A stretch of 64,000 nucleotides of DNA from Epiperipatus broadwayi (GCA_028023455.1 JAQFVV010012435.1:1674001-1738000); one strand, 5' to 3'; positions 33,540 to 45,440 are shown, counted from the first letter of the stretch. Translations and numbers: made by a program. Notes: a model not told the origin generated them from the letters alone.

Positions 33540-34480
33540 TAATGTACTTCATCTTATCATCATCATCAATTTCAACCATTGTCAATGCGCTGCCAGATGA
33601 AGTTCAAACCCTCTTATCTGATTTCTAGCTTTTCTTTTCAACACCATACCATCACACTTCTTTATTTCATCTATCCATCTTACACATAGTCACTTTCTAG
33701 ATCTTTTACAAACAATTGGAATCCAATTTAAGATTTTAACTGCCAATCTATTATTGTCTCTTCCAGCAATATGCCTAGCCCAACTCCACTTCACTATCTT
33801 GATTCTTTCAATGATGTCACTAACATTGGTTTGTTCTCTAACTCATGTATTTCATTTTCAATCTCTTTTTGTTATTTCTAACGTACACTTTTGTATACTT
33901 CATTGACTGGTCTGAAGTCTTTGTTGCTTTTCTCTTAAATGTTCAAGTCTCAGATCCATATGTAAAGAACTGGTAAGACACATATATTAACTATTTTCCC
34001 TTTCAAACACAGGGGCATATTTCATTTTAATATTATTTCTGCCAAAAGCATTCCAATCAAGTTTAATTCTATGATTAATTTCAACCATTATGTTTCTATC
34101 TATAATAATAATCTGATCATAGTATTTGTAATTGTTAACTTATTCTAATTATATTACTTTAGTCTTTTTAACATTATCATTAGTCCTACATTCTTACTTC
34201 CATGTGATAAGTCTTGAAATTGAAGCATTATTTGTAAAAACAATTACATCAACTACAAAATCTAGATTACTTAAATAATCTCCATTTACTTTTATTCCCT
34301 TAGTTTCATTTTAGTCCACAAAGTACTTTTTGCAAAACTGCTTTAAAAAGTTTTGGAGATATGTATCACCCTGATGTACACCCTTCTCAATGTTAATCAT
34401 CTTAGTATCATTATGTTACCTGATCATTGATGATGCATTTTTATAAATACTCTTCAGAATATAACAATATCCTGTATAGG
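33540..34480 (-). pseudogene. LINE reverse-transcriptase C-terminal region, degenerate
   Basis: The minus strand, read across frameshifts and stops, gives GVHQGD near the 5' side (34.37 kb), an FVVDVIVF-like remnant where reverse transcriptases have FADD, then TLEITKRD, VREQTNVSDIIERIKIVKWSWA and NWIPI, followed by a GAT-rich tail at 33550. This order is that of RTE-like LINEs, sharing the VTRRDRKRN / QTGVTD / WIPRD region with 35507-35880 and 40846-41128. Confidence 0.65.
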
Positions 34481-35149
34481 TAATGTACTTATAGTTAATT
34501 TAGTCTGAGGAAATTCAGAAAATTAAAACATTACAGAGAAAAAAAAAAGAAACTGTCTATGTGGAAAAATATTTTTGCAGGATTTATTTATTAAAAAAAA
34601 ATGATAGTTTGAATTATTGTGGCTTCATTAAACAAACAAACAATAACATGTATGTATATAGTGTTCCATTGGATTAAAAAAAGGAAAAAATGGATGTGAA
34701 AAAAAATGACACATAAATGATAGGTTAAGGCGTATTGCATTAAAACTTAATAAAAGCTATATACAATAGTTCACTCTTATCCATAGATTCAATAACCTGC
34801 AGTTTAAAAAAAAAATTAGACAAGAGTCCAAAAATTAATAATTCATAGATTTTATGTGCATTTACTTATACGAATGTTGTTGTGAACTCAGTGACTTCTT
34901 TTTAGGCTCTTGAATTAAAAAATGCTTCATTTTTTTTTTTTTTTTGCGGACTTAAAAGTGGAGAAAAAAGAAGACTCCTGGTGTTAAGAAGCATCTCTTT
35001 GCAATTTGGACACTATACCTTAAAAAATGAAAAACATATTTAGACCAGTGCATTGCATTGAATGGACAATACTTTGAAAGGGGTTCAATTTGTAATACCT
35101 AAAAATAAATGTATACTTTTTTATTACTGCCATACCTGACCTTGTCTTT

Positions 35150-35506
35150 AGAAGTGGACTATTTCAGATTCCTTACCTGATTGGCTAGCACCCAGTTGCT
35201 ATCCAAAGGAATTGAATCCTTCACTGGGGTTTGCACATCAAATCTGCATGTTTCCAGTAAGGTAGGGATCTGCCATTAAAAAGTCAGCCTTTTGGAGGCA
35301 AGGCAGAGAGCAATTAACCCTCTGCCATCAGCAAGGGTAGTCTCTCTACTCATTACCGTGATGTCCACGCAGTGAGGCAAGTCCACCTACGAACTTGAAA
35401 CTGCTATGTCCGCACTCATCTCGAGGCAAGTTAAATACATAACCGAAAGAGTCTTACAAGAGCTCACGAGGCAAGCTAATCATATAACTGGAAGTGAGTT
35501 CTGTAC
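35150..35506. other. Less AT-rich segment of unknown nature
   Basis: This stretch is visibly richer in G and C than its surroundings and contains repeated CGAGGCAAG words (35424, 35468) and GTGAGGCAAG (35372). It resembles an old repeat, but I cannot name it. It continues at 35893 after the LINE insertion. Confidence 0.4.
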
Positions 35507-35880
35507 GAGACTCCAGACCACTCAAAGAAGTATGGAGAGATGCATGTTGGGAGTAACAAGAAGAGATCGAAAACGTAATGTATGGATAAGAGAACAAACA
35601 GGTGTTACTGACCTCATTGAAAAAAATTAAAAGATTGAAGTGGAGTTGGGCTGGATATATTGCTAGAAGAGATGATAATAGATGGACAATTGAAATCTTA
35701 AACTGGATTCCAAGAGATTGTAAAAGACCCAGAAAGAGACCACATGTGTGATGGATGGTTGAAGTAAGAAAGTGTGCAGGGGTGATGTGGAGAAGAGAAG
35801 CTAAAGATCGGAGAAGATGGATTAAACTTGGAGAGACCTTCATCCTGCAGTGGATTGATAATGGTTGATGATGATGATGA
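35507..35880 (+). mobile_element. 5'-truncated LINE insertion with 12-bp target-site duplication
   Basis: TGAGTTCTGTAC flanks it (35495-35506, 35881-35892). The coding remnant reads RSMERCMLGVTRRDRKRN, then QTGVTDLIEK, a shift at the A-run near 35621, SWAGYIARRDDNRW, NWIPRDCKRPRKRP, a stop, and RRWIKLGETFILQW before a GATGATGAT tail. That is the C-terminal end of an RTE-like LINE, 5' truncated and ending in a short trinucleotide tail, as expected of target-primed insertion. Confidence 0.8.
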
Positions 35881-35892
35881 TGAGTTCTGTAC

Positions 35893-37499
35893 TCGGTACG
35901 ACTACCTCAGCATTAACTTGTATAAACCATATAATTTAACTAACAAGTGTGTATATTTTTTAGTACTAATAAATTGTACATAATATTAATTGTTGAGTAC
36001 TTGTTCTTTTCGTGTCTGTTGGTTTGGAACCGAACCTGTAAGCCTAACCAATCACAACAGATCTTGTGCAATCGACAACAATTACAAAATTCCAGTTATT
36101 TTGAGTACCTTCTCTTGTATATATATTCTCTCTTTTTGAAAAAAATTTTTCTTGTATTTCAGGATCAATTAATCTTTATTAATATTTTAATAGTATACAA
36201 AATTTTTAAGTCAAACTACAAACATAGATATATGTACATTATCTTGTCAGAAATAAATATACAGGATTCACTATTATGCATGGTTTCAGGAATCCGTATG
36301 ATTGTAGATGTAGATAATCTGCTGTTTAGATCTGTTAATGATGAAGTCATGTAACTCCATCCAATGCTTCAAAGAAACCAATGAAATATCACCAATCAAT
36401 TGGCAAGGGAACATTCCATTTATTATGAGAGTAGGCTTGATAACAGACTGATGTTATTCTATTAGTCTATTTTGAATATTAGCTAATAATCAAATAGCTA
36501 TGTGTATTAATAATGATGAAATATGTGATTTTATTGCGTACATATATACCTCTAATTGTCTAATGTTTTGACAATTCTCTTCAAGATATTATATAAAATT
36601 AAAAATAAGAATGGTTAAAAATAGAACAATTTTTTGTTTGTAAAGATTTTTTTATATTTTATTTATAATTATAAATTTATTTTAGAATTTTCTTTATTAA
36701 ATTTATTAATAATAATGTTATATAAAGTTATGTGAAATGTCATTTCGACAAAGGAATGAGCTATACCCCGCCCCCATTTTGATGTCATTTAATTCTTAAT
36801 CAACTTTGATATGAAAGTATGTTAATGTATATATATTTATAATAAAATTAATAATAATTAATAAACTTATTGAGTATAGAATATCTCAGTACTTTTATCT
36901 TTTAAATTTATTTTAAATTCAACTGGTGGTAATACATTGTGATAAATAAGTTATATCTTCCGCAAAATAGAGGTATGATTATTCATAGAAGATACAATCC
37001 AATAGGATTTAATATTAATGTGTTTTTTTTTAATAAAATAAACATTTCTAATTTTTATTTGAAGAAATAATTTATATCTATATGCAGATGTGTAATCGTT
37101 AATTAACATTAGTTGCGTCTTATAAGTGAACAACTTTGTTTATGTGTAAAATTACATTTTATAATTTTTATCATCGATATTGCCATATGTTATGATATCA
37201 TTTGCTTTTTATTTTCTGATAATGAATGTATGATATTATAAGTTTTCTCCCTGAAATCAGGTACAGAACCTTGATAAAGGGATGCTATGCACAAGCTGTG
37301 ACTCTTGTTCCACATCAATATTAAGTTCTCTTCATTTGCTATTCTCATAATGAAATTTTCTGTATAAACTAAATTTAGTGGTAAATCATAAACTTTAATG
37401 AGTTTTTACTCCATAACATTTCATTGTATAATGGTATCATAATTAAAATTACCCCAAATCCAAAACTCAACTAAACTAGCCAAGAAAAAATAAAATCAA
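35893..37499. other. AT-rich non-coding with one unassigned ORF
   Basis: A 135-codon plus ORF (35947-36354) is the longest ORF of this stretch. It is rich in Ile, Tyr, Phe and Leu with no domain I recognise, as expected of chance translation of AT-rich DNA. Nothing else was seen. Confidence 0.4.
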
Positions 37500-38092
37500 A
37501 AACACAAACATATATTTTCATCAGTCCCTTGAAAAAACAACAGATTCATTGGACTATTTTTTAAAATGATACAATTTGTTTAAAATATGTAATATAGGGA
37601 GTGTACCAACAGCTCAAACAAGCTCTAAATTAAGTGCGGTAAAAGAAAACATTTAAAAGCTCTATCTAGAATATTCTTATCCTCAGACCAATTGATTTTG
37701 AGTTTATGGCTCACCTCAGTGAGGAGCTATAACATTCAACCCCTAGATCTACTCAAAACCCAGCACTTATTTAATACGTAACTATTGAGAAGAAAGTCTG
37801 AAATTTTCAGACACAAAAATGTCTTTAAATCCAACTACCTAACTCAAACAGCTGTATGGGACTGACCCAAATTCAGACTTACTATATATTGATAACCTTA
37901 GCATTGCCAAAGCCTTAAACGTAAAATTATAATAATCAATAAAGCAAGGCATATGTAACATGGCATTGCTTTTAAAACCTTGTATTTACAAATATGTAAT
38001 ACATGGAGCATATCAATATCTCAAACAAGCTCTTATTTAATAAGTGCAGTAAGAAAAAATATTTAAAATCTATCTAGAATATTCTTATCCCA
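37500..38092 (-). mobile_element. F2 retroelement, head-to-tail partial dimer starting at the ribozyme cut site
   Basis: On the minus strand it begins TGGGATAAGAATATTC at 38092, runs one unit to a hammerhead-like motif (cut between 37686 and 37685), continues with TGAGGATAAGAATATTC and ends near 37510-37520 with the GGGACTGATGAAAAT segment shared with the copy at 33.26 kb. The two starts are 407 bp apart, equal to the spacing of the repeated TCAAACAAGC words (37614, 38021). No duplication was recognised at the ends. Confidence 0.7.
37669..37737 (-). ncRNA. F2 hammerhead-like motif, second copy
   Basis: Minus strand: GAATGTTAT (37737-37729), CTCCTCA, CTGAGGT (37719-37713), GAGC...ACTC over CATAA, AAAA, stem III ATC/GGT over AATT, GTC ending at 37686, then TGAGGA and AGAATATTC (37677-37669). 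The inner stem I pairs TCCTCA with TGAGGA perfectly, where the copy at 33.1 kb has a mismatch and a wobble. Confidence 0.6.
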
Positions 38093-38534
38093 GATATTGT
38101 TTTTGCAAATAATTAATTTACAACCAAAACATGAGTTGTAAAATTTTCTAATTTTATTGCCTGATTTATGTTTTACTAATTGTTGTTGAGGATAAATTTG
38201 CCTGAATTGAGTATTTTCTGTTTATATTTTATTACTTGTATAATATTATTACATCCTTTTATGACTGTAGCTTTTAATAAAGTTCTCTTAATCTAATAAA
38301 TGCATTCTGCATACTTGTAGTTAGAAATTTGTATTTTTCAATATGTTTAATTTTGATTATTAATGTGATTCTTTTTTATATTGGGTTTGTTAATTTTAAA
38401 GATATATGTGAATGATTAAATAATGTTACTTTTTTATTCCTTGTTGTATTTATTTTAATATTATACTATTGTAAACAAGACCTGTTTGTTTTTATTTTAG
38501 TGCCATCTATAGTTTGCTAAAGTAATCAGTGTTT

Positions 38535-38770
38535 TCTTCTTCCCTTTCTTATATATTGATTTCTATATTTACATATACCATTTCCAATTTTCTTATACAC
38601 TTCAATAATACTATTTTTTTATATCAAAATTTGATTCTTACAATTATGACTGCCTGTAGTCATCATCATAGCCCTGATGATGATTGCAGGACAGTCGAAA
38701 CTGTAAAAATAATGTTTTGGTATAAAAAATAGTATTGTTGAAGCATATAAGAAAATTAGAAATGATATGA
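38535..38770 (+). mobile_element. Hairpin element with hammerhead-like apex and 12-bp target-site duplication
   Basis: TAATCAGTGTTT flanks it (38523-38534, 38771-38782). A 38-bp stub (38535-38572) precedes the left arm (38573-38632), an inverted copy of the right arm (38715-38770) with several mismatches. The apex holds a hammerhead-like motif at 38673-38704. Same plan as the elements at 18.0, 23.0, 43.9 and 55.2 kb. Confidence 0.8.
38673..38704 (+). ncRNA. Hammerhead-like motif in hairpin element
   Basis: CTGATGA (38673-38679) is canonical. One base (T) precedes stem II GATTG/CAGTC over CAGGA (one G-U pair), and GAAA (38697-38700) is canonical, followed by CTGT. I see no good stem III or NUH before the right arm, so cleavage is doubtful. 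Confidence 0.5.
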
Positions 38771-39519
38771 TAATCAGTGTTTACTATATGCTAGTTGTAA
38801 TTTAAACCTCATCGCCAGACTAATTTTTACCTCTTGCTTTTATCATTGTGGACTTAGGATTCAAAATTGGAACCTATGCCATTAAGCATATTTTTTTCTG
38901 TCAGCATAATAGCTTGAAATAACAGTATATATATCACAGTTTTCCTGTAAAAAAAAGATATGCAGTTTATATTTTTTTGCTTTAATGGATTTGTTTATTT
39001 AACTAATACGTGAGAATTTATCTGAAAGTCTGTTTATTAGTTATTAGTAACTATGTAGTTTGATATTATTTATTATTAATCGAAAATCAATTTACTTATA
39101 TAATATTATTTGAATGGAAAATATTTTACGTCAAATACTTTAATCAGATTCTGTTTATTACTATTATTTTTAAAAATAAAGAATTCCCATTTCTATATAA
39201 TTATTTGCTGAAAATTATTACAATTATAGAATGTGCCAATCATATTACTAAAAAGTTATTTTCCTAATACTCGCGTGAATGTGAAGAATGAAGATGATTC
39301 CTTATATTCACATATTAATTATCTAGTCACTAACTTATCAGCTGATTTTATTAAAAAATAAAATATGCATAATGTTTTACATGTGTAAGCATAACTATTT
39401 CTAATGAATGAAAAAAAAAAAAAATACTATGTTTTTAAAATTTAAAATCCATAGCTTAATAGTAGAAAGTAGAAGTTGATTGTTAGATGAAAGATGTATT
39501 AAGTTCAAAAGATGCAGCT

Positions 39520-39690
39520 GTGCTTGATTGCAAGTTTCCAACGGATAAAGTCCATTTTTCAAGAAACTAATGTAGAAAAATGGATAGGATAGCACTGAAT
39601 GTAGATTTAATACGCATTATCATCTAGTATCTACTTATTACTTAAATTTACAATAGATGGCAGCACTAGAGTGAGCCAAATGGTTTGCTC
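39520..39690 (+). repeat. Diverged F1-family copy
   Basis: The order CAAGAAACTAATG, ATGGATAGGATAGCACTGAATG, TACTTATTACT, ACAATAGATGGCAGCACTA follows the F1 segment from the GAAAC box to the tail. No ribozyme box 1 is recognisable. Confidence 0.4.
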
Positions 39691-39699
39691 TTGTAAAAC

Positions 39700-40845
39700 A
39701 TTGAGTTGGGGGTGGGGGGTGGTGGATGTGATCTTGTTGGATTTAATTAAGAGAAAGACTTATTTAAAAGAAATTAAATCATTATTAATTATAGTTGAAT
39801 TAATTTGATTACGAGAATGTATAAAAATATTAATATGCATCTATTTCATTAACTATAAGATTTACTAGTAAAAATAGATAGGCTGTAATAATTAGACTTG
39901 CTAATGAATATAACATTGTATGCTTAATTTCTACAATTAATAGAATAAATATGTAAAACACGTAGCAGTAATTAATATGATGAAAATATTAATTTTAATT
40001 GGAAATGTATATTTTTTAAAATGAAAAGTGATTTAATATAATATAAGAAACTAAAACTGAGAGCATATCTTTTTTCTAAAGTTCATATAGTATTTTGAAA
40101 ATGTACTTACTAAAAACATGTTTGTTAGGAAGATGTTTAACAAGCAGGTAAAATGAAAAATAGCTTTGATTTTTAATGAATTTGTATATTATTTTAGGAT
40201 TTTAATTTTTAGAGGGAAATCTGATATTGTGAATTAGAATGAATATTTATAACTAATAAGTATAAGCTGGCGACAAAATTAATGCTTTATGGTTACTGAA
40301 GTGGTTTTTCATCTTGGTCAAATTTTTATATATTTTTTTTTTTTTGTTAAAAATATAAATATGATTGTTTTTAAATAAAAAGTTTGTTACTAGCTTATCA
40401 TTTGTTTATTTTATTTTGAGTTGGTCAGTTATATAGTTAGCCGAGGTTCATCACTTTCATTTTTTTTTCAATATTTTTTTTCCAGTAAAACTATTAACAC
40501 CAACCTTGACTATTGTTTAAAGGGTGCTCAACTTATTACTTTTTTTCTGAATGAATTGTTCTGAAGCAGGTTAAATGTACCACACCAAGACTATGTGGTC
40601 TTCAGTTTGAATATTGTTTGTGGCAAAAATTATAAATTTTTAGCATATTATCAAAAATATGTCTAGAAGTAAAATATTTTGGAAATATATCAATTATCTT
40701 TAGAAGCGAAAAAACAACAACCCAAAACATCTATTGGTGCCTTGATGTGAAATATTTTCAAGTCTGTCACAAGGTAAATTTACAACATTTCAAAAACATA
40801 ATATTCTTATAATAAAAGTTACTTAAATATATACAAAGCCTAACA
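39700..40845. other. AT-rich non-coding, nothing recognised
   Basis: A G-rich run near 39706-39724 and poly-T stretches are the only features noticed. Confidence 0.45.
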
Positions 40846-41125
40846 AACAGGTGTTACTGACCTCATTGAAAAAAGTAAAAGACTGAAGCGAAGTTGCTGG
40901 ACTTATTGCTAGAAGAGATGATAATAGATGGACAATTGAAATTTTAAACTGGATTCCAAGAGATTGTATAAGACACAGAAAGAGACCACATATGAGATAG
41001 GTAGATGAAATAGGAAGCTGTGCAGGGGTGATGTGGAGAAGAGAAGCTAAAGATCAGAAAAGATGGATTGAAACTTGGAGAGACCTTCATCCTGCAGTGG
41101 ATTGATAATGGTTGTTGATGATGAA
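40846..41125 (+). repeat. LINE 3'-end fragment
   Basis: Encodes, with frameshifts, QTGVTDLIEK, ARRDDNRWTIEILNWIPRD and RRWIETWRDLHPAV-like sequence, closely matching 35575-35875. It ends in GTTGTTGATGATGAAAGG. No flanking duplication was recognised. Confidence 0.7.
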
Positions 41126-42412
41126 AGGTTATATACATTTAAAAATATATATAATTTTTGCCATTGTAAAAAAAAAAAAACCCTGAAAGAAATATCTTTT
41201 TGTCTTTTCCAATGTAAAGTTTTACAAAATACCCAAATGAATTTCTTGATTCTTCAACATCAGTAATTTCAGCCTCACTCCTTCAAATACAATTCCTGTT
41301 TAACTTCAGTAGTGAAAATTAAGATATTTGTCATACATCAGATTACAAACAATTATTGTAGAAAAACTGGAGTAACTGCAAAGCATGAAGGGAAATAGCT
41401 GTTTCATGCACAATTTGCAGCAATTGCAGTCCACATGTATTTTTATGGGGTCTTTTTTTAAAAGGTTAATGAAATCTAAGAAAAGATATCTTAAGAAAAC
41501 TCACTGGTTTATACATAAGAATGTGATTAATGAAAATAAATACGGACACACAGATTGAAATGTCTAGATTTTTTTTTCCAGGAATGACTATAAGACATGT
41601 CATTAATAATTTGTTATAGTAGGAAAAGTCAACACTTTTGTATCACCCACTCCACACACAGAAAGCAACAGACAAAATCAGTTTTGTTTATGCAGGATAA
41701 TGTAAGGAGAATTGAAAAAAAAAAAAATCCATGCGTTTGTAAAATGAAAAATGAATTTTAAGAAAATAATAACTTTGCAAAATTTGAGTATATCATATTT
41801 TAAGTTTCCCAAGAATTATTCATGCTTTGACAGCAATTGATATAATGGTATATATTTATAATTGTTTACATTAAAAACCGAAAGCTGAACTAGTTAATAA
41901 AATAATCAAAATTATCACAACTTAATCAGACTCCCCAAAATACAAAACAACAACTCTAAAACATAAGCAATGGTTTTACTGCTACAGACAGATTTCTCAA
42001 ATGTAAAGAACTGCAAAATGACATCTTTAAGTCAAACATTACCCAGAACTCGAATTACATCTCATACACTCTTAATATTTAAAAAAACTTTTAAATAAGT
42101 TAATTGCTTCAGAATCATAAACTTTTAATAATAAAGATTCTTTAATTCTTCTTTTTATTTCATTTCTCTTAAAGGAGACATCTATTGCCTTATCAAATTT
42201 ATTTAAGGCAAATGTTTCCCAATCTTTTCAACATTGTGGCACCCTTGACCTCACTCTTCCTATCTCATGGTACTCTTGAGGAGGAAAGCAGCTTTTTTTT
42301 TTTAAAAAAAAAAAAGATTTATTTTCTAATTATTAGTTATGTGAGACACATAATAGTTTATTGCTATTGAGTTTCTCTTTATTTATTGACTAATGATATG
42401 AAAATGAATATA
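41126..42412. other. AT-rich non-coding, nothing recognised
   Basis: Poly-A and poly-T runs; no repeat matching elsewhere was noticed. Confidence 0.45.
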
Positions 42413-42428
42413 AATAAATTAAGTGAAT

Positions 42429-42526
42429 AAACATCACATGATCACCATTGCACAAGCCTTCTGGCATCCATTGATTACTCTAGCTTGCTGTGTGTGGCAA
42501 TACGTATAGTGAATTTTGCCTGTTTT
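42429..42526 (+). mobile_element. Short F1 insertion with 16-bp target-site duplication
   Basis: AATAAATTAAGTGAAT (42413-42428) and AATAAATTAAATGAAT (42527-42542) differ at one base. Inside, about 20 bp of inverted F1 3' end (CATCACATGATCACCATT) joins plus-strand F1 tail from GCACAAGCCTTCTGG to ATTTTGCC. The ribozyme part is missing. Confidence 0.75.
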
Positions 42527-42542
42527 AATAAATTAAATGAAT

Positions 42543-43569
42543 TAAATTAAGGCAATAGTGTAATGTTAAGCTTAACACATTTAGTTTTAATGGTGCTATG
42601 TTCAGATACCAAATAAAAAAAACAACAACTAACATAGTTCCTTTACAAAGTAGCATGGAAAAGTAAGTCTTCGTACTAGTAAATGTTCTAGTGTAGGTAT
42701 TTCCAAGCAGAGTTCTGGGATGTTGAAAAATGAGTACTGATGAAAGCCACCTACATATGTGCACAGCTTAGCTTCAACTCAGAGATATCACAGCCTAGAG
42801 GAGAAATGCTCTCTCTAGTCCCAGAAATGTGGTGGCAGTTATATTTCAGTAATAATTTGTTGTAGAATCTGGTATCTTACCCAGCAACTCTTTATTATGA
42901 GTGGAACATTATCTTTTCTCTACCACATCATTGCACTGAACATGAAAAGAAAAATTTTTGTTGCACACTTAGAACACTGATGGTAATATAATTTTACTGC
43001 ATCTGAAAATTTGATATTATTTATTTGTTATTTGTACATGTCACAGTATTCCTAGGAACTGATTGTGACACCCTGGGATACCACGGACTCAAATTGGGAA
43101 TCACTAATCCAAGGTTTTCTTTACTTAGTTAATTATGAAATCAAGGTTAATTAGATATTATATAATTTCCAATATTTGAAAAAGTAATAAAAAAAAACAT
43201 GAGTACAAAATCTCACTAATATGTTTCTGGGATGGTGGGAATCCATTTTGTTTTCTCTATAAACTTTGAGGCATTTATTCAATGCAAAGGATAATGCTTC
43301 TTTTATTTGAATGCATGAAAGATTTGAAGTCATGCCATCAATTGCATTTTTATTTATTAAAATTAATGAGAAATTTTTTTGAAATATATAAACAGATAAG
43401 GCTGAAAATTAATCTATATTCTATGTTTAATGAGTTTCTCCATCAACTCTGGGCATAAGTTCTGAAATAAGATCAACTTTTAGCTATGAATGCCATTAAG
43501 TTTATGAAAATATATGTATAAAGTTGGTCCAAGTATAAGTAGAATTTTTTTTTTTCTCATATGTCAAAT
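42543..43569. other. AT-rich non-coding, nothing recognised
   Basis: Two short minus ORFs (42525-42764, 43151-43333) lack motifs. Nothing else recognised. Confidence 0.4.
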
Positions 43570-43640
43570 GCATTGACCGGGAAGTGAACTCAGACCAGCT
43601 GCTTGGAAGGCAGCTATGCTAACCACTAGGCCACCAATGC
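43570..43640 (-). tRNA. tRNA-Gly(TCC)-like sequence, probably a pseudogene or SINE head
   Basis: On the minus strand: 5' GCATTGGTGG, D-arm region AGTGGTTAGCATAGC (A-box like), anticodon arm GCTGC-CTTCCAA-GCAGC with TCC as anticodon, and 3' end ending CAATGC. The acceptor stem pairs fully with one G-U. The T arm is damaged: the stem CTGAG/CCCGG has a mismatch and the loop reads TTCACTT instead of TTCGATT, weakening the B box. No clear SINE body follows, so a decayed tRNA gene is also possible. Confidence 0.65.
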
Positions 43641-43895
43641 TTGAATTATATATTAATTCAAAATAATGATATAATTAATTTAAAAAATATTAATTGTTTT
43701 ATAGAATGGAATATAGAAGCTAATATTATTTATTACTGTAGACACCATTTTAAAATCAGTACTCAATTTAAATTCATGAATATGCTTTTGATACTTTGTA
43801 GCTCAGATCTTTACTTATCATAATCCTGCTTTTCACTTGGGCAGTTTTATAGAGGAAGTTATAGAACTATTAATAAATTTCTTTAAAAAATTGCC

Positions 43896-44415
43896 TTACT
43901 CAGAGAACTTGAGTTAGCAAGTTAATATGAAAAAGTATGCCAAAACAAAATTAGATTTATAACACTTATCTACATAAAAAGCAAAATCAAGTCGCACACC
44001 CAAATCAATTTTTGTTGAACACAAGATGGATATGGATCACATCTTTTTCTCCCTCTAATGTTAAAACAATATGCACTGAGAGGGATGATAGAAAAAGAAA
44101 ATTTAAAGAAGTGTGAGCGATTGCAATGAACCCATATTCAATTAACAGAAAAGACTCTTGTGTACCACTATCAAAGAAATGGAACATATAATTTGCATAC
44201 TGGTACAAATTTACATATTTCCCAATCACTATATATATTTGGGCTATCAAGTGGGCAGTGTTCTGCACTATGATTCTGGGAAAATTTGCCAAAAGCTAGC
44301 CTCATGTTATTAATCCTAATTTTGTTTTGGCATACTTTTTCATATTAACTTGCTAACTCAAGTTCTTTGAGTATTATATTACATAACTGCATAGAAAGTG
44401 TTTAATCTTTATGAC
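43896..44415. mobile_element. Hairpin element with 58-bp arms, long loop and 13-bp target-site duplication
   Basis: TTAAAAAATTGCC occurs at 43883-43895 and 44416-44428. Arms 43897-43954 and 44316-44373 are inverted copies with one difference. A 42-bp stub (44374-44415) lies between the right arm and its duplication. The 361-bp loop contains a 95-codon minus ORF (44005-44292) with no domain I recognise. No hammerhead core was seen. Confidence 0.85.
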
Positions 44416-44428
44416 TTAAAAAATTGCC

Positions 44429-45334
44429 ATAAAAAATATTCCCACACAGGAAAATTTAATAATGAAGTAATTATGTGTACAATGATATTTTTTTTTTATT
44501 TGTTATGAATTCCACATTGTCAAATTCATATAAATTTAAAATTAAATTCAAAACATTTTTTCTCCCCAAAATATTAAATAATTAATTTTTTGTTTAAAGC
44601 TGAGTAAAGAAGATTAACTATTTATAGGACTATAACAATTAAAAATATTGAATATGGGGTCATCTTTTATTTTCATGAATATTATTGAAGATATTAATTA
44701 AAATGCACAATATAATCATATTAAAATTATATAATGGATAGCTATTAAATGTAAGATCTGGAATAATCTTTATTTAATGGAATATCTAAATAATGTTATA
44801 TATTAAGTTTATTTTAAATGGAAAACTTTTTTTGATATTAAAAATATTTCTAGATATTCAAAGAGAGGCATATCTTTAACTGCAGAAATCATGAATCCAG
44901 TCATATACCATGATTGAAACAGACCAGACAAAATAGATTGTCAAGAATCTAGATTATTCTTATTAGATTATTTCTCATAAGATTGACCCCCCCCCTGTCA
45001 CAAATGGGCATATAATTTTTTTGTAGGTAGCTAGCTTAGAATTAATCTTGGTAGCGCCATTGATTGGTAAATTTTTAGCTGAAAGTTTTAAAAGTCTCAG
45101 ATAGATTTAGGTAAACCAGGTAAACTGGAAAAAAATAAATTTTATGAAGTCTTCATTTATAGATGCCAAATTTTTAAATTACTGTTATTTTTTTGTAAAA
45201 TTTGTTATTGTCTGGAACCAATTATATAATACACCCTCAATGTCATAAATACAAAAATTCATAGATAATAATTAACTGTAATTTTATTTTTAACATACAA
45301 AAACATTTGTATGTAGATGTGTGTAAGTATGTAT
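44429..45334. other. AT-rich non-coding, nothing recognised
   Basis: A C-run near 44987-44995 is the only notable feature. Confidence 0.45.
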
Positions 45335-45440
45335 ATATATATATTCCACCTTTATTGTTAAAAGAAGGTTGCCTTGACAACAGTTTGAAATTGTTGATTG
45401 TTATTGATATTGGAAATGTCTAAGTGTGACTGGTTTTTAA
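45335..45440 (+). repeat. F3 short repeat
   Basis: Matches 10140-10215: TTTATTGTTAAAAG, GGTTGCCTTGACAAC, AATTGTTGATTGTTA. The flanks differ, so it is a dispersed repeat. Confidence 0.6.

Noticed and set aside
35947-36354. 135-codon ORF as a gene
   Set aside because: Composition is that of translated AT-rich DNA; no domain, start context or conservation evidence.
44005-44292. 95-codon ORF in the loop of the hairpin element as an encoded protein
   Set aside because: No recognisable domain, and the loop is probably captured or degenerate sequence.
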